A stretch of 64,000 nucleotides of DNA from Inquilinus sp. Marseille-Q2685 (GTDB taxonomy: Bacteria > Pseudomonadota > Alphaproteobacteria > DSM-16000 > Inquilinaceae): NCBI RefSeq assembly GCF_916619195.1, contig NZ_CAKAKL010000015.1:1-64000 (forward strand), in the 5' to 3' direction. Below, piece after piece: positions 1 through 6,944 of this stretch. The position numbers and the translations under genes are program-made. Numbering within the stretch: the stretch's first letter is position 1; each line of letters starts with the position of its first letter. The notes under the pieces are model-generated. The model was not told the origin of the DNA and did not search any database. It saw nothing but the letters and a program-made list of their open reading frames with translations.

Positions 1-423
1 GTCGAGCCTCTGGTGCAGCATGCCGGTGCGATGGTCGGCCTCGTCGAGCTCCTCGATCGACTGGGCGGGGTCCCAGATCAGGGCGTAGAGGGCCTCGGTG
101 ACGTGGTTGCGCTGGCGGGCCCGGCGGGCCTTCCGGTCGGTCTTGTCGCGGGCGCAGAGATCGGCGGCGGCGCGGCTGCGCTGCATGAGGGCCCGCTGCA
201 CCGTGCCGGCATGGCGGGCGAAGGCAAGGCCGTGGTCCTTGGCCGGCGGAGCACTGGGCTGCTCGGCCTCAGGCTGCTCGGCCTGGGCGATGGCCTTGGC
301 GCCCTCCGCCTCGACCAGCCGCATGCCGATCTCGGCGATGCGGGTGAGCATCCCGATCTGCTGCAGCGCGAGGCTGCGGCAGGTGGCCTGGATGTCGAGA
401 TCGGAGTCCGTGCCTGCGTCCAT
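1..423 (-). CDS. Hypothetical protein, 3' end cut off by the window edge
   Basis: An uninterrupted reading frame starts at ATG 423-421 and runs off the left edge: 141 codons with no stop. The N-terminus (MDAGTDSDLDIQATCRSLAL) has alternating acidic and helical character. A middle segment rich in Ala, Glu and Pro (residues about 45-60) is followed by a basic helical stretch (RDKTDRKARRARQRNHVTEAL). No transmembrane segment or signal peptide is seen. I do not recognise the family. Codon third positions are strongly G/C, as in the neighbouring genes, which supports coding. A perfect palindrome lies 33 bases upstream of the start (456-471). Confidence 0.6.
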   Translation of the reverse strand, partial: MDAGTDSDLDIQATCRSLALQQIGMLTRIAEIGMRLVEAEGAKAIAQAEQPEAEQPSAPPAKDHGLAFARHAGTVQRALMQRSRAAADLCARDKTDRKARRARQRNHVTEALYALIWDPAQSIEELDEADHRTGMLHQRLD

Positions 424-455
424 AGAACATATCATGAACGAGATTGATGCGGCCG

Positions 456-471
456 CGCAATGAACATTGCG
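456..471. promoter_or_regulatory. 7+2+7 palindrome upstream of the truncated gene
   Basis: CGCAATG-AA-CATTGCG is a perfect inverted repeat in the gap between the truncated minus-strand gene (start 423) and the RTX gene (start 748). Its size and place suit an operator for the minus-strand gene. The rest of the 325-base gap holds no convincing ORF or terminator. Confidence 0.35.
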
Positions 472-747
472 TGAAGCGGTCGCAGGGCGGTGCGGGTGGG
501 CGCCAGGTCCGGTTCCGAGAGGGCTGCCCGCCGGCTCATCCCATTTTTGCTGGATTCCGGCCCCGAGGTCGCGTTCCATCTCTCCAGAGGTGCTGCAGCG
601 GAGGTTCAGGGCTCTCGACCGGCAGGCTGATATGCCTGGGCCGGCAGCGTCGGTCGGCCGGCGCTTCACAGCACTTCATCCCATTCCGACTTCATGCCGG
701 TCCGCGGCGACATCGCGGGCCACGAACCTGTGCGGAGATCATTTGAG

Positions 748-2262
748 ATGGCGAATTTCACCGGGACTGCAGGCGCCGATTACTATCCCGGCACGGCCGA
801 CGCCGACACGATCAGCGGCCTGGACGGCAACGACGTGCTCGAAGGCGCCGGCGGCAACGACACGGTCAATGGCGACGGGGGGGACGACACGGTCAATGGC
901 GACGGGGGTGACGACCAAGTCACCGGCGCTGCTGGAGACGATATCCTCCACGGCGGGGCGGACCAGGACGTTGTCGTCGGCGGGGATGGCAACGACACCC
1001 TCAACGGCGATGACGGCAACGACGTCCTCGCCGGCGCCGCGGGGGCCGATGTGCTGAATGGCGGCAGCGGCAACGACTTCGTCGATTACTTCAGCTCGCC
1101 GGCCGCGGTGACCATCGATCTCGAATCCGGCGCCGCCGGCGCCGGCGGCGATGCCGCCGGGGATACCTATTCGGGCATCGAGTATCTGAACGGCAGCAAC
1201 TTCGGCGACACGCTGCGGGGCGATTCGGGCAACAACCAGCTCTGGGGCTGGGACGGCGACGACGTCCTCAACGCCGCCGGGGGTGACGATCTCGTCAATG
1301 CCGGCGCGGGCGCGGACCTGCTCCGCGGCGACGACGGCAATGATGAGCTCAACGGTGGGGTCGGCGATGACCGGCTCGCCGGCGGCGCGGGAGCCGACGC
1401 GCTCAGCGGCTGGGTCGGCATCGATACCGCCGACTACAGCGGCTCCTCCGCGGGTGTCACGGTCAATCTCGCGGCCGGCACCGGCGCCGGCGGCGATGCC
1501 GAAGGCGACACGCTGCGGGAGATCGAGAACCTCACCGGCTCCGCCTCCGCCGACCGTCTCACCGGCAGCGCGGACGCCAATGTGCTCGACGGCGGCGCCG
1601 GCGACGACATGCTCCGCGGCGGCGCGGGCGCGGACCGGATGATCGGCGGCGACGGCAACGACATCAGCGAGGCCGGGGCCGGGGCCGACACCATCATCGG
1701 CGGGGCCGGCATCGACACGGCGTCCTATGCCGGTTCCGCCGGGGCGGTGACCGTCCACATCCAGGCCGGCACCGCCCTCGGCGGCGATGCCGAGGGCGAC
1801 ACGCTGACCGGGATCGAGCAGGTGATCGGGTCGGGCTTCAACGACGTCCTGTCGGGCGATGCCGGCAACAACACCCTCTGGGGCGGCGCGGGCGACGACG
1901 TGCTCACCGGCGGTGCCGGGGCCGATGTGCTGAAGGGCGGGGCCGGCAACGACAGCTTCGTCTACGCCGCGATCGGCGACAGCGCCGCGGCGACCGCCGG
2001 CCGGGACGTGATCTCGGACTTCGCCACCGGCGACCGGATCGACCTGTCCGGCATCGACGCGGACGGCAACAGCGCCAACGGCGACACCGCCTTCACCTTC
2101 GGCACCGGCAACTTCACCGGCATCGCGGGACAGCTGCGGGTGGTGGCGTTCGGCGACGGCCGCCAGGGCGTCTATCTCGACGTCGACGGCGACAGGACGC
2201 AGGACGCGATCATCACCGTCTATTCCGACCACGCCCTCACGGCAGCGGATTTCGTGCTGTGA
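748..2262 (+). CDS. RTX-type calcium-binding protein, putative type I secretion substrate
   Basis: This 504-aa protein consists almost wholly of glycine/aspartate nonapeptides of the GGxGxDxLx type, which bind Ca2+ in a parallel beta-roll after secretion. The repeats come in blocks separated by spacers of the type '[21 protein letters not shown]...IENLTGS', seen three times. The last 100 residues resemble the serralysin-type C-terminal domain (DVISDFATGDRIDLSGID) and end in TAADFVL, a typical uncleaved type I secretion signal. There is no N-terminal signal peptide and no enzymatic domain. I chose ATG 748 (MANFTGTAG) rather than an upstream in-frame start at 694 because a GGAG lies just before it and homology-like sequence starts there. 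No type I secretion genes are in the window. The second RTX protein at 56.0-58.0 kb has the same architecture and tail. Confidence 0.88.
   Translation: MANFTGTAGADYYPGTADADTISGLDGNDVLEGAGGNDTVNGDGGDDTVNGDGGDDQVTGAAGDDILHGGADQDVVVGGDGNDTLNGDDGNDVLAGAAGADVLNGGSGNDFVDYFSSPAAVTIDLESGAAGAGGDAAGDTYSGIEYLNGSNFGDTLRGDSGNNQLWGWDGDDVLNAAGGDDLVNAGAGADLLRGDDGNDELNGGVGDDRLAGGAGADALSGWVGIDTADYSGSSAGVTVNLAAGTGAGGDAEGDTLREIENLTGSASADRLTGSADANVLDGGAGDDMLRGGAGADRMIGGDGNDISEAGAGADTIIGGAGIDTASYAGSAGAVTVHIQAGTALGGDAEGDTLTGIEQVIGSGFNDVLSGDAGNNTLWGGAGDDVLTGGAGADVLKGGAGNDSFVYAAIGDSAAATAGRDVISDFATGDRIDLSGIDADGNSANGDTAFTFGTGNFTGIAGQLRVVAFGDGRQGVYLDVDGDRTQDAIITVYSDHALTAADFVL
866..918 (+). repeat. 27-bp tandem duplication inside the RTX gene
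   Basis: Two consecutive nonapeptide-pair units, encoding ND/DDTVNGDGGDD, are nearly identical at the DNA level with a 27-base period. Elsewhere the repeats have diverged at synonymous sites, so this looks like a recent in-frame duplication. Confidence 0.5.
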
Positions 2263-2270
2263 CGCCCCGG

Positions 2271-2297
2271 GGCCCGGGCGCTTCAGAGCCCCGGGCC
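2271..2297. terminator. Hairpin between convergent RTX and map genes
   Basis: GGCCCGGG (2271-2278) pairs with CCCGGGCC (2290-2297) around an 11-base loop, in the 72-base gap between the convergent RTX and map genes. No T-run follows on either strand, so terminator activity is only plausible. Confidence 0.35.
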
Positions 2298-2334
2298 TCT
2301 CACGGCCTTCGTCAGCGCATATGCAGGTCTTGCG

Positions 2335-3105
2335 TCATGCGACGGGCCGCGCTTCGTCCGGCCGCAACGTCAGCACACGAACGCCGTCACGGGTAACCGC
2401 AACCGTGTGCTCGAACTGTGCGGAGAGCGTCCCGTCCGCCGTGACGACGGTCCATCCGTCGTCCTCGGTCCGGACCGTCCTGCGCCCCTGGTTCAGCATG
2501 GGCTCGATCGTGAAGACCATGCCCTCCCGCAGCATCAGGCCGGTGCCCGGCTTTCCGAAATGCAGCACCTGCGGCGCCTCGTGCATCTCGCGCCCGATGC
2601 CGTGGCCGCAGTATTCCCGCACGACCGAATAGCCGTTCCGCTTCGCGTGCCGCTCGATGGCGTGGCCGATGTCGCCCAGCCTTGCGCCCGGGCGCACGGC
2701 GCGGATGCCCTTCCACATGGCCTCGTAGGCGGTGCGGACGAGCCGTCTCGCCGCCGGCGCCACGGTCCCGACGAGGAAGGTCTTGCTGGAATCCGCGATA
2801 TAGCCCTGCTTCTCGAGCGTGATGTCGAAATTGACGATATCGCCGTCCTGCAGGACCTCGTCCCGCGACGGCACGCCGTGGCAGACGACCTCGTTCCTCG
2901 AGCTGTTCAGCACGAAGCCGTAGCCGTACTGGCCCTTGCTGGCGGGCCGCGCCCCGAGCCGATCGACGATGAAGGCCTCGACGAGGTCGTTGACCTGCAG
3001 GGTGCTCAATCCGGCGAGGGGCTGCCCGTCCAGATGCGCGAACACCGACGCGAGCAGACGCCCCGATTCCGCCAGCAGCTCGACCTCGGCCGGCGTCTTC
3101 GTCAC
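2335..3105 (-). CDS. map: Type I methionine aminopeptidase
   Basis: The protein removes the initiator methionine from nascent proteins in the cytoplasm. At 256 aa it has the normal length, and all five metal ligands plus the substrate histidine of the E. coli enzyme are present: H76 (CHGVP), D94 (NFDIT), D105 (IADSS), H168 (GHGIG), E201 (TIEP) and E232 (FEHT). It should therefore be active. It begins with GTG 3105, which overlaps the TGA of the upstream ParD-like gene by four bases (GTGA), so the two are translationally coupled. It lacks the SH3-binding N-terminal extension of other subtypes. Many bacteria that have this pair also carry a housekeeping map elsewhere; whether this one does cannot be seen here. 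Confidence 0.95.
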   Translation of the reverse strand: MTKTPAEVELLAESGRLLASVFAHLDGQPLAGLSTLQVNDLVEAFIVDRLGARPASKGQYGYGFVLNSSRNEVVCHGVPSRDEVLQDGDIVNFDITLEKQGYIADSSKTFLVGTVAPAARRLVRTAYEAMWKGIRAVRPGARLGDIGHAIERHAKRNGYSVVREYCGHGIGREMHEAPQVLHFGKPGTGLMLREGMVFTIEPMLNQGRRTVRTEDDGWTVVTADGTLSAQFEHTVAVTRDGVRVLTLRPDEARPVA

Positions 3106-3314
3106 TTGGCCGCAGCCGCGAGATCGAGGGCGTCGACGCCCGCCTGCTTCAGCTCGCGCGCCACGATCTCCTGGAAGGTGAGGCCCGGGTTCAGCTCGCA
3201 GAGCATGCCGATCCTGATCCAGAACGCCGCCTGGGCGTTGATCGACCGATAGGACGCCTTGCTGGCCCGGCGCAGCTGCTCGTGCAGATCATCCTCGATA
3301 TTGACGATGCCCAT
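3102..3314 (-). CDS. ParD-like antitoxin-family protein
   Basis: This 70-aa protein begins MGIVNIEDDLHEQLRRASK, a ribbon-helix-helix start of the ParD-like family (the family PF11903, recalled from memory). It is followed by 'SINAQAAFWIRIGMLCE' and a C-terminal 'TFQEIVARELKQAG' helix. I chose ATG 3314 over ATG 3329 because GGGAG sits six bases before it. It is translationally coupled to map by a GTGA overlap. AT-rich inverted repeats lie directly upstream, as expected for an autoregulated RHH repressor. No recognisable RelE/ParE toxin is nearby; the partner position is taken by methionine aminopeptidase. Toxin-antitoxin function is not shown by the sequence. Confidence 0.8.
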   Translation of the reverse strand: MGIVNIEDDLHEQLRRASKASYRSINAQAAFWIRIGMLCELNPGLTFQEIVARELKQAGVDALDLAAAAK

Positions 3315-3326
3315 CGGAGGCTCCCG

Positions 3327-3356
3327 CATATATGATTCGTATATGTTTTATATACG
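3327..3356. promoter_or_regulatory. AT-rich overlapping inverted repeats, operator of the ParD-like/map operon
   Basis: CGTATAT (3338-3344) and ATATACG (3350-3356) form a perfect 7-bp inverted repeat with a 5-base spacer. CATATA (3327-3332) and TATATG (3340-3345) form a second one that overlaps it. The cluster starts 13 bases upstream of the ParD-like start codon and stands out against about 70% GC surroundings. It suits a promoter covered by RHH dimers. Confidence 0.6.
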
Positions 3357-3411
3357 CGAGATTGGCGCGCGGCAAGCGGTACGCGGGCGGCCGAGCGGTC
3401 CTGGTCCTGGC

Positions 3412-3939
3412 CTACCTCTCCGGGATCACCAGCGGACCGCAATTGTCGTCGGCGACGAAGACGGCGAGGATCCGGGCCGGCTCGGTGGCGCTGGCGTTCT
3501 CGGCGAAGAGGTGCAGCGCACCCGGCGGCTCGAACCAGGTGGTGCCGGGACTGTAGACCCGGGGCGGGCTGCCGGCGAGCTGGGAGCGCACCGCGCCCGC
3601 GATCACGAAGGCGGTGACCGAGCCGGGATGGCGGTGTGCCGGGGTGTAGGCGCCGGGCGGGAAGTCGACCATGGCCGTGGTGATCGACTTGCCCGGCACG
3701 TTCGGCAGCGCCTCGCAGGACAGCGGCTTGACCACCGTCGCCGGCCGGGCGCCCGGCACCGCGCCCATCTGAGCCTGACCCTCGGCCTGGGCGTGGACAT
3801 GGGCCGGCATCGCCGGAGCCGTGGCGGGGCCGCCGGCCGGCCGGGCGCCCCACAGCGCCGCCAGCGCGACCAGGGCCGCGCCGCCGGCCACCAGGAGCAT
3901 CAGCCGCATCGGCTGCGGACCGGGATGCAGGGCGGACAT
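3412..3939 (-). CDS. Secreted cupin-domain protein
   Basis: This 175-aa protein has an N-terminal hydrophobic segment (residues about 11-30, LMLLVAGGAALVALAALWGA) that acts as a signal peptide or anchor, then a low-complexity Pro/Ala linker. A cupin barrel follows, with the metal-binding pattern 'HRHPG...' near residue 105 and 'GALHLFAEN' near residue 145. I chose ATG 3939 (MSALHPGP) because the hydrophobic segment follows it closely; longer frames extend into the upstream gene. The start lies 13 bases after the stop of the epimerase-like gene, so it is the last gene of a GNAT-epimerase-cupin operon. The ligand is unknown. Confidence 0.8.
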   Translation of the reverse strand: MSALHPGPQPMRLMLLVAGGAALVALAALWGARPAGGPATAPAMPAHVHAQAEGQAQMGAVPGARPATVVKPLSCEALPNVPGKSITTAMVDFPPGAYTPAHRHPGSVTAFVIAGAVRSQLAGSPPRVYSPGTTWFEPPGALHLFAENASATEPARILAVFVADDNCGPLVIPER

Positions 3940-3952
3940 GATCCCGCCTCCC

Positions 3953-4684
3953 TCAGCCGCACAGCCGGAACCCGGCGTCCCAGCCGAGCTCGCGCACCGC
4001 CTTTTCGACCAGGGCCGGGCCGCCCGGCTCGGCCACGTTGAAGATGCCGGGCCGGCCGCGGTCGACCGCCAGCAGCGCCGCCTGCGCCGCGGCGTCGACA
4101 TGCACCGCGCCCGGCCCCGGCGGCGCCTCGGCGCCGGTGCCGGGGCCGTAGAACTGGCCGTAGCGCAGCACGATGCCCTCGAGCGGCGGGGTGTGCAGCA
4201 CCTGCGTCTCCAGCGCCATTACGCCGTCGATGCTGATCCGCCGCGGGTTGTCGGGCGACCGGTCGAGCGGGTGGTCCTCGGCATAAGGCGGCGTGCCCGG
4301 CGCATAGACCCAGGCGATGCTCTGGGCGATCAGCCGGCGGGCGCCGGCCTCTCGCGCCGCCGCGACCAGGTTGCGCGTGCCCTCGCTGCGGATCCGGGCG
4401 TTGCGCGGCGCGGCCTCCGCCATCCGCGCCGGGTCGAGGCCGGGCGGCAGGTCGGTCAGCTGGTGGATCACCACCTGCGGCCGCGCCGCCGTCACGGCGC
4501 GATAGAGGGCCTGGGCGTCGAACACGTCGACCACCACCGGCTCGGCGCCCAGCCGGCGCAGCGCCTCGGCCTTGGCCGGGTCGCGGGTGGTGCCGGAGAC
4601 CTGGTGCCCGGCGTCGCGCAGCAGCGGCACCAGGCGGCGTCCGACGGCGCCGCTGGCGCCGGCGAGGAAGATCCGGAACGGCAT
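3953..4684 (-). CDS. NAD(P)-dependent epimerase/dehydratase family protein
   Basis: This 243-aa cytoplasmic short-chain/extended oxidoreductase starts with a clear Rossmann nucleotide-binding motif (residues 7-13, GASGAVG) and has 'RYGQFYGPG' near residue 175, typical of NAD-dependent epimerase/dehydratase proteins. The usual catalytic YxxxK is not obvious; 'AWVYAPG' occupies the region. The protein is shorter than classical 300-aa epimerases. It sits between a GNAT acetyltransferase gene (15-base gap) and the cupin gene. The whole operon is divergent from a MarR regulator that probably controls it. The substrate cannot be assigned. Confidence 0.85.
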   Translation of the reverse strand: MPFRIFLAGASGAVGRRLVPLLRDAGHQVSGTTRDPAKAEALRRLGAEPVVVDVFDAQALYRAVTAARPQVVIHQLTDLPPGLDPARMAEAAPRNARIRSEGTRNLVAAAREAGARRLIAQSIAWVYAPGTPPYAEDHPLDRSPDNPRRISIDGVMALETQVLHTPPLEGIVLRYGQFYGPGTGAEAPPGPGAVHVDAAAQAALLAVDRGRPGIFNVAEPGGPALVEKAVRELGWDAGFRLCG

Positions 4685-4699
4685 CGTCTTCTCCTTGGA

Positions 4700-5146
4700 T
4701 CAGGCCAGCGGCAGGCCGAAGCGCAGCGCGGTCGCGAGCAGGCCGCAGCGATAGTAGAAGCGGTGGCCCAGCACATTGGCCAGCGGGGTGTCGAGCACCA
4801 GCCGGGCGCAGCCGGAGGCCCGCCCCTCCCCCGCCAGCCAGTCCATCAGCCGGGCGCCGTGGCCGAAGCTGCGCTCGGCCTCGTCGGTGACCAGGTCGTC
4901 GACATAGAGATGCGGGCCGTAGACCAGGTTCTCCTGCACCCGGAAGCCGGCCAGCGCCACCGGCCGGCCGCCGCGCCACAGCGCCGCCAGCCGGTACCCG
5001 CCAGCGGTCTGCCGGCGCCAGCGCGCCACCAGTTCGGCCTCCGAGTCCTGATGCGGCCGCAGCTGCCGCATCAGCGGCCAGCAGGCGGCGACGGCGGCCT
5101 CGTCCTCGACGGGGCGGAGATCGACGGTTTCGGCATCGGCCGACAT
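4700..5146 (-). CDS. GNAT family N-acetyltransferase
   Basis: This 148-aa protein is of normal size for a single GNAT domain, which transfers acetyl from acetyl-CoA to an amine. Motif A is visible as 'VDDLVTDEAERSFGHGARLM' around residues 85-105, with the acetyl-CoA pyrophosphate loop (here degenerate, SFGHGA). A C-terminal 'LGHRFYYRCGL' matches GNAT motif B. It is the first gene of the minus-strand operon, divergent from MarR with a 68-base gap that carries the operator. The acceptor substrate is unknown. Confidence 0.88.
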   Translation of the reverse strand: MSADAETVDLRPVEDEAAVAACWPLMRQLRPHQDSEAELVARWRRQTAGGYRLAALWRGGRPVALAGFRVQENLVYGPHLYVDDLVTDEAERSFGHGARLMDWLAGEGRASGCARLVLDTPLANVLGHRFYYRCGLLATALRFGLPLA

Positions 5147-5177
5147 GGCGATGGCCCTTTCGGGAAAGCCGGACTAA

Positions 5178-5212
5178 TATCAGAGCACGAACAACATATA
5201 AGAGCTCTGATA
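5178..5212. promoter_or_regulatory. Perfect 9-bp inverted repeat, probable MarR operator
   Basis: TATCAGAGC (5178-5186) and GCTCTGATA (5204-5212) are exact inverted copies 17 bases apart. They lie between the divergent GNAT operon (start 5146) and the marR gene (start 5215). The right arm ends two bases before the marR start codon, so binding should block its own translation or promoter as well as the GNAT promoter. Confidence 0.7.
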
Positions 5213-5214
5213 CT

Positions 5215-5697
5215 ATGGTCAAGCGCGGCGACGGGCCGGCGATTCCGCGTCCCGGCGAGGGCAAGCGGGGCGAGGCGGGGCATTTCGGCTATCTGCTGCG
5301 CCAGGCCAGCGGCATCTACCGGTTGCGGATGGAGCGCGCCCTGGCCGATCTGGAGGTGACGCCACCGCAATTCACCATCCTGACCATGGTCGCGGCCTAT
5401 CCCGGCCTGTCCGGCGCCGACCTGGCGCGGCTGACCCTGCTGACGCCGCAGACGGTCAGCGTCATCGTCGCCAATCTGGAGCGCGCCGGGTCGGTGGCGC
5501 GGCGGCCGCACCCGGTGCATGGCCGTATCCTGACCCTGGAGATCACCGATGGCGGCAGGGCCCTGCTGGCGCAGTGCCGCGAGCGCGTGCAGGTGCTGGA
5601 ACGCCAGCTGGCCGCCGGGCTGTCGCCGGAGGAGGAGGCCGTCATCCGCCGCTGGCTCGCCGCCGTGGCGGCGGAGGGCGGCGAGGTGGAGGGTTAG
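5215..5697 (+). CDS. MarR family transcriptional regulator
   Basis: This 160-aa winged-helix protein shows the MarR order: an N-terminal dimer helix (GYLLRQASGIYRLRMERALA), then the HTH 'PGLSGADLARLTLLTPQTVSVIVANLERAGSV' split around residues 60-92, then the wing 'RRPHPVHGRILTLEITDGG' and a C-terminal dimer helix. It is divergent from the GNAT-epimerase-cupin operon with a palindrome in the shared gap, so local auto- and cross-regulation is likely. The stop codon TAG (5695-5697) coincides with the terminal TAGAGC of the adjacent MITE-like element, so the original C-terminus may have differed. Confidence 0.9.
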   Translation: MVKRGDGPAIPRPGEGKRGEAGHFGYLLRQASGIYRLRMERALADLEVTPPQFTILTMVAAYPGLSGADLARLTLLTPQTVSVIVANLERAGSVARRPHPVHGRILTLEITDGGRALLAQCRERVQVLERQLAAGLSPEEEAVIRRWLAAVAAEGGEVEG

Positions 5698-5950
5698 AGC
5701 AGGATGATTTGAGGTCCGGTCGCGTCACGGTCTGACAGGATGTCGAGCGACTTTGCGTTGCCTCTCCCGCGTGTCGGGAGAGGTCGGGCGTCCGCAGAAC
5801 GACCGGGTGAGGGCTGGTCCCGGCCTCGACAAACTCCCTCACCCGGAGCCGCTTCGCGTCTCCGACCTCTCCCGCAAGCGGGAGAGGCAACAACTTGCTG
5901 CCGGATGCGATCGGATGACCCGATCTGGCCTGAACTTATCCCGCTCTAGC
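5695..5950. mobile_element. MITE-like palindromic element of about 255 bp
   Basis: The left end (TAGAGCAGGATGA..., from 5695) and the right end read on the minus strand (TAGAGCGGGATAA..., from 5948) are imperfect inverted repeats of about 70 bases. Inside, GTTGCCTCTCCCGC (5757-5770) and GCGGGAGAGGCAAC (5878-5891) are perfect 14-bp inverted repeats. Further nested stems lie between them. The element has no ORF of its own. It fills the whole gap between two convergent genes, and its two TAGAGC ends supply the stop codons of both marR and the sugar permease. Confidence 0.65.
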
Positions 5951-6944
5951 CCGACTGCCGGGTCAGCCGGGCGCGGAGATAGCCGACCGCCATCACCAGC
6001 AGCAGGATGCCGCCCCAGATGGCGAGGGTCAGGTGGGTGCTGAAGCCCAGCAGGTTGAAGCCGCTGGAGATGGCCTGGAGGATGATCAGCGCCAGCACCA
6101 GCCCGCCGACCTTGCCGAAGCCGCCGAACGGGTCGGTGCCGCCCAGCACCGCGGCTAGGATGGTGACCAGCAGATAGCTTTCGCCGTAGCTGGCATTGGC
6201 CGAGTTGAACCGCGCCATCAGCACCAGCCCGGCGACGCCGCAGAGCAGGCCGGACAGGGTGTAGGTCCAGAGCAGCATCCGCCGGGTGTCGACGCCGGAG
6301 AAGCGCGTCGCCTGCTCGTTCGAGCCGATCAGGTACAGGTTGACGCCGAAGGGCGTGCGGTTCAGCAGGACCGCGACCGGCAGGGCGCAGGCGGCGAAGA
6401 CGAAGAGCGGCATCGGCACCGGCCCGACCATGCCGTTGCCGAGGAACAGGATGCCCTCGGGGAAGCCGCCGATGACGTTGCCGCGGGTGAAGCCGATGGC
6501 CAGCCCCTTGAACAGGATCATGGTGCCAAGCGTCGCCAGGATCGGCGACACGCCGACATAGGCGATGATCACGCCGTTGAGCGCGCCGCAGAGGGAGGCC
6601 AGCGCCAGCCCGGCCAGGACCGCCAGCAGGATGGTGCCGCCCCCGGCCTCGGCCCCGCCGCCCTGGACCATGATCCAGCCCATCAGCAGCGCCGCGCAGT
6701 TGGCGGTGGAGATCACCGACAGGTTCAGCCCGCCGCAGACCAGCGTGATCATCATCGCCAGCGCCAGCACGCCGAGCTCCGGCAGCTGGAAGGCGATCGA
6801 CTGCAGGTTGGCGGCAGACAGGAAGCGTTCGCCCACCAGCAGCGAGAACACCAGGACGACCGCGACCAGCAGCAGCGCCAGCCCGCCCAGCACGGGGTCG
6901 AGGCGGAGGCCCGGACGGGCGGACGCAGACTCAGACGACGCCAC
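5946..6944 (-). CDS. Sugar ABC transporter permease (RbsC/AraH type), second permease of the operon
   Basis: This 332-aa inner-membrane protein has about nine hydrophobic segments and the BPD_transp_2 hallmarks: 'GGLNLSV' near residue 90, 'NGVIIAYVGVSPILATLGTMILFKG' near residue 150, and the EAA-like 'NEQATRFSGVDTRR' loop near residue 220 that contacts the ATPase. It overlaps the end of the first permease by 14 bases (6931-6944). It therefore belongs to the binding-protein/ATPase/permease/permease operon running leftward from 10.7 kb. Two different permeases would make a heterodimeric channel, as in LsrCD. Its stop codon lies in the TAGAGC end of the MITE-like element. Confidence 0.93.
   Translation of the reverse strand: MASSESASARPGLRLDPVLGGLALLLVAVVLVFSLLVGERFLSAANLQSIAFQLPELGVLALAMMITLVCGGLNLSVISTANCAALLMGWIMVQGGGAEAGGGTILLAVLAGLALASLCGALNGVIIAYVGVSPILATLGTMILFKGLAIGFTRGNVIGGFPEGILFLGNGMVGPVPMPLFVFAACALPVAVLLNRTPFGVNLYLIGSNEQATRFSGVDTRRMLLWTYTLSGLLCGVAGLVLMARFNSANASYGESYLLVTILAAVLGGTDPFGGFGKVGGLVLALIILQAISSGFNLLGFSTHLTLAIWGGILLLVMAVGYLRARLTRQSG

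Noticed and set aside
850-2000. Regular repeats that could be read as a CRISPR or tandem array
   Set aside because: The repeats are in frame, vary at synonymous sites and encode Gly/Asp nonapeptides, so they are protein repeats, not spacers.
739-2232. Long minus-strand open frame (about 497 codons) opposite the first RTX gene
   Set aside because: It mirrors the repeat-rich RTX frame and arises because high-GC third positions avoid stops; it has no domain and no ribosome site.
2407-3252. Plus-strand frame of about 281 codons over map
   Set aside because: It lies antisense to map, which has all catalytic residues; the translation is His/Arg/Asp-rich without a domain.
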